Of a stretch of 6,572 bases of DNA, positions 6,077 to 6,572 are shown one piece after another. The position numbers were made by a program, and so were the translations under genes. Every line of letters begins with the position of its first letter. Within the stretch, counting starts at the first letter, position 1. The DNA is from Methanosarcinales archaeon (GTDB taxonomy: Archaea; Halobacteriota; Syntropharchaeia; Alkanophagales; Methanospirareceae): assembly GCA_025464425.1 (NCBI GenBank), contig JAODGV010000063.1, forward strand, positions 1 through 6,572, given 5' to 3'. A model generated the notes under the pieces. It saw nothing but the letters and a program-made list of their open reading frames with translations, ran no database searches and had not been told where the DNA came from.

Positions 6077-6572
6077 ATGGAATTTCTCATCGCCATATCT
6101 CTTCTGGGTCTGGGCTTCATTACTGGACTGAGTGGTGCTGTACTGCCCGGACCTTTCCTGTTATTTGTATTATCTGATAGTATGAGGAAAGGAGCTCTAT
6201 CCGGTCCTCTCACAGTACTCGGGCATATCTCCGTGGAGTCACCAACAATAATAGCGCTGCTATTCCTTGGACTCCGCTTTGAACATTATTTCACCGAATT
6301 TAAAGCGCTTATCTATCTCATCGGTGGTATTACACTCCTCCTGATGGCTTTACATATTGTCAGAGAGGCATCGAGACCGCCCGTCCAAAAGATGAACGCG
6401 GGTTACCGATACGAGAGCTCCATACTCGGTGGATTCCTCTTCACCGCTTTCAATCCCTCGTTCATACCCTGGTGGATAACCATAGGCTGGGCAACACTGA
6501 TAGCCGGTATGGAATCACCCATCTGGAACGGTGTCCTGTTCGTGATTACCGGACATTTCCTATCGGATTTCG
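6077..6572 (+). CDS. LysE/RhtB-like membrane transporter (partial, cut by right edge)
   Basis: The open frame from ATG 6077 runs 165 codons plus one base to the window end. The protein is strongly hydrophobic, with likely membrane segments near residues 3-33, 43-67, 77-97, 117-143 and 148-165. GLSGAVLPGPFLLFVLSDSM (17-36) fits the first-helix Gly/Pro motif of LysE-type exporters, and FNPSFIPWW (125-133) fits the conserved NP motif of the later half. Family members export amino acids or other small solutes from the cytoplasm; the substrate cannot be predicted here. Most of a roughly 200-residue protein is present. The start is the first ATG after the AT-rich promoter. No Shine-Dalgarno is seen, which fits a leaderless or very short leader transcript. 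It is divergent from tRNA-Ala. Confidence 0.75.
   Translation, partial: MEFLIAISLLGLGFITGLSGAVLPGPFLLFVLSDSMRKGALSGPLTVLGHISVESPTIIALLFLGLRFEHYFTEFKALIYLIGGITLLLMALHIVREASRPPVQKMNAGYRYESSILGGFLFTAFNPSFIPWWITIGWATLIAGMESPIWNGVLFVITGHFLSDF

Noticed and set aside
1..6572. CRISPR arrays, insertion sequences, attachment sites, toxin-antitoxin or defence genes
   Set aside because: No spaced direct repeats, transposase motifs, terminal inverted repeats or defence domains were found. Apart from the short gaps listed, the window is filled with recognisable genes.

Overview
The window comes from an archaeon, most likely a euryarchaeote in the broad methanogen/anaerobic-methanotroph group. The evidence is a proteasome alpha subunit, an archaeal exosome (Rrp4, Rrp41, Rrp42), an SBDS protein, transcription factor E, an archaeal-type uL24 ribosomal protein, an FAD enzyme of the geranylgeranyl reductase family used for ether-lipid saturation, TATA/BRE-like promoters, and a tRNA gene with no encoded CCA tail. 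An ANME-1/Syntrophoarchaeum-like source is a guess from overall impression only.

Layout, left to right. Positions 1-774 (minus) hold the N-terminal two thirds of a geranylgeranyl reductase family flavoprotein that runs off the left edge. A 56-bp divergent promoter region (775-830) separates it from a solitary rpl24 gene (831-1193, plus). Everything from 1205 to 6032 is on the minus strand. In transcription order this is tRNA-Ala(CGC) (6032-5961), psmA (5940-5176), sbds (5173-4478), rrp4 (4468-3788), rrp41 (3780-3064), rrp42 (3046-2270), then after a 70-bp gap with its own promoter, tfe (2199-1690) overlapping an HD-domain phosphohydrolase gene (1717-1205). At the right edge a LysE/RhtB-like membrane transporter gene (6077 onward, plus) diverges from the tRNA and is cut by the window end.

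The core psmA-sbds-rrp4-rrp41-rrp42 block is the archaeal proteasome-exosome superoperon known from comparative genomics. It joins protein degradation (20S proteasome alpha ring), ribosome maturation (SBDS) and 3'-to-5' RNA decay (the Rrp41/Rrp42 hexamer capped by Rrp4). Gene spacing is only 2-17 bp. Stop codons or terminal codons of upstream genes form part of the Shine-Dalgarno (SD) sequence of the next gene, so the block is probably one translationally coupled transcript.

This is mostly conserved housekeeping DNA, and I see no defence island, mobile element, CRISPR array or clearly new system. The points worth a second look are modest: a tRNA-Ala apparently serving as the 5' leader of the superoperon, a perfect inverted repeat whose two arms are the facing TATA boxes of the tRNA and transporter genes, SD sequences built from stop codons, a ribosomal protein gene outside its usual operon, a non-standard C-x-C zinc knuckle in TFE, and an HD hydrolase of unknown substrate coupled to tfe.
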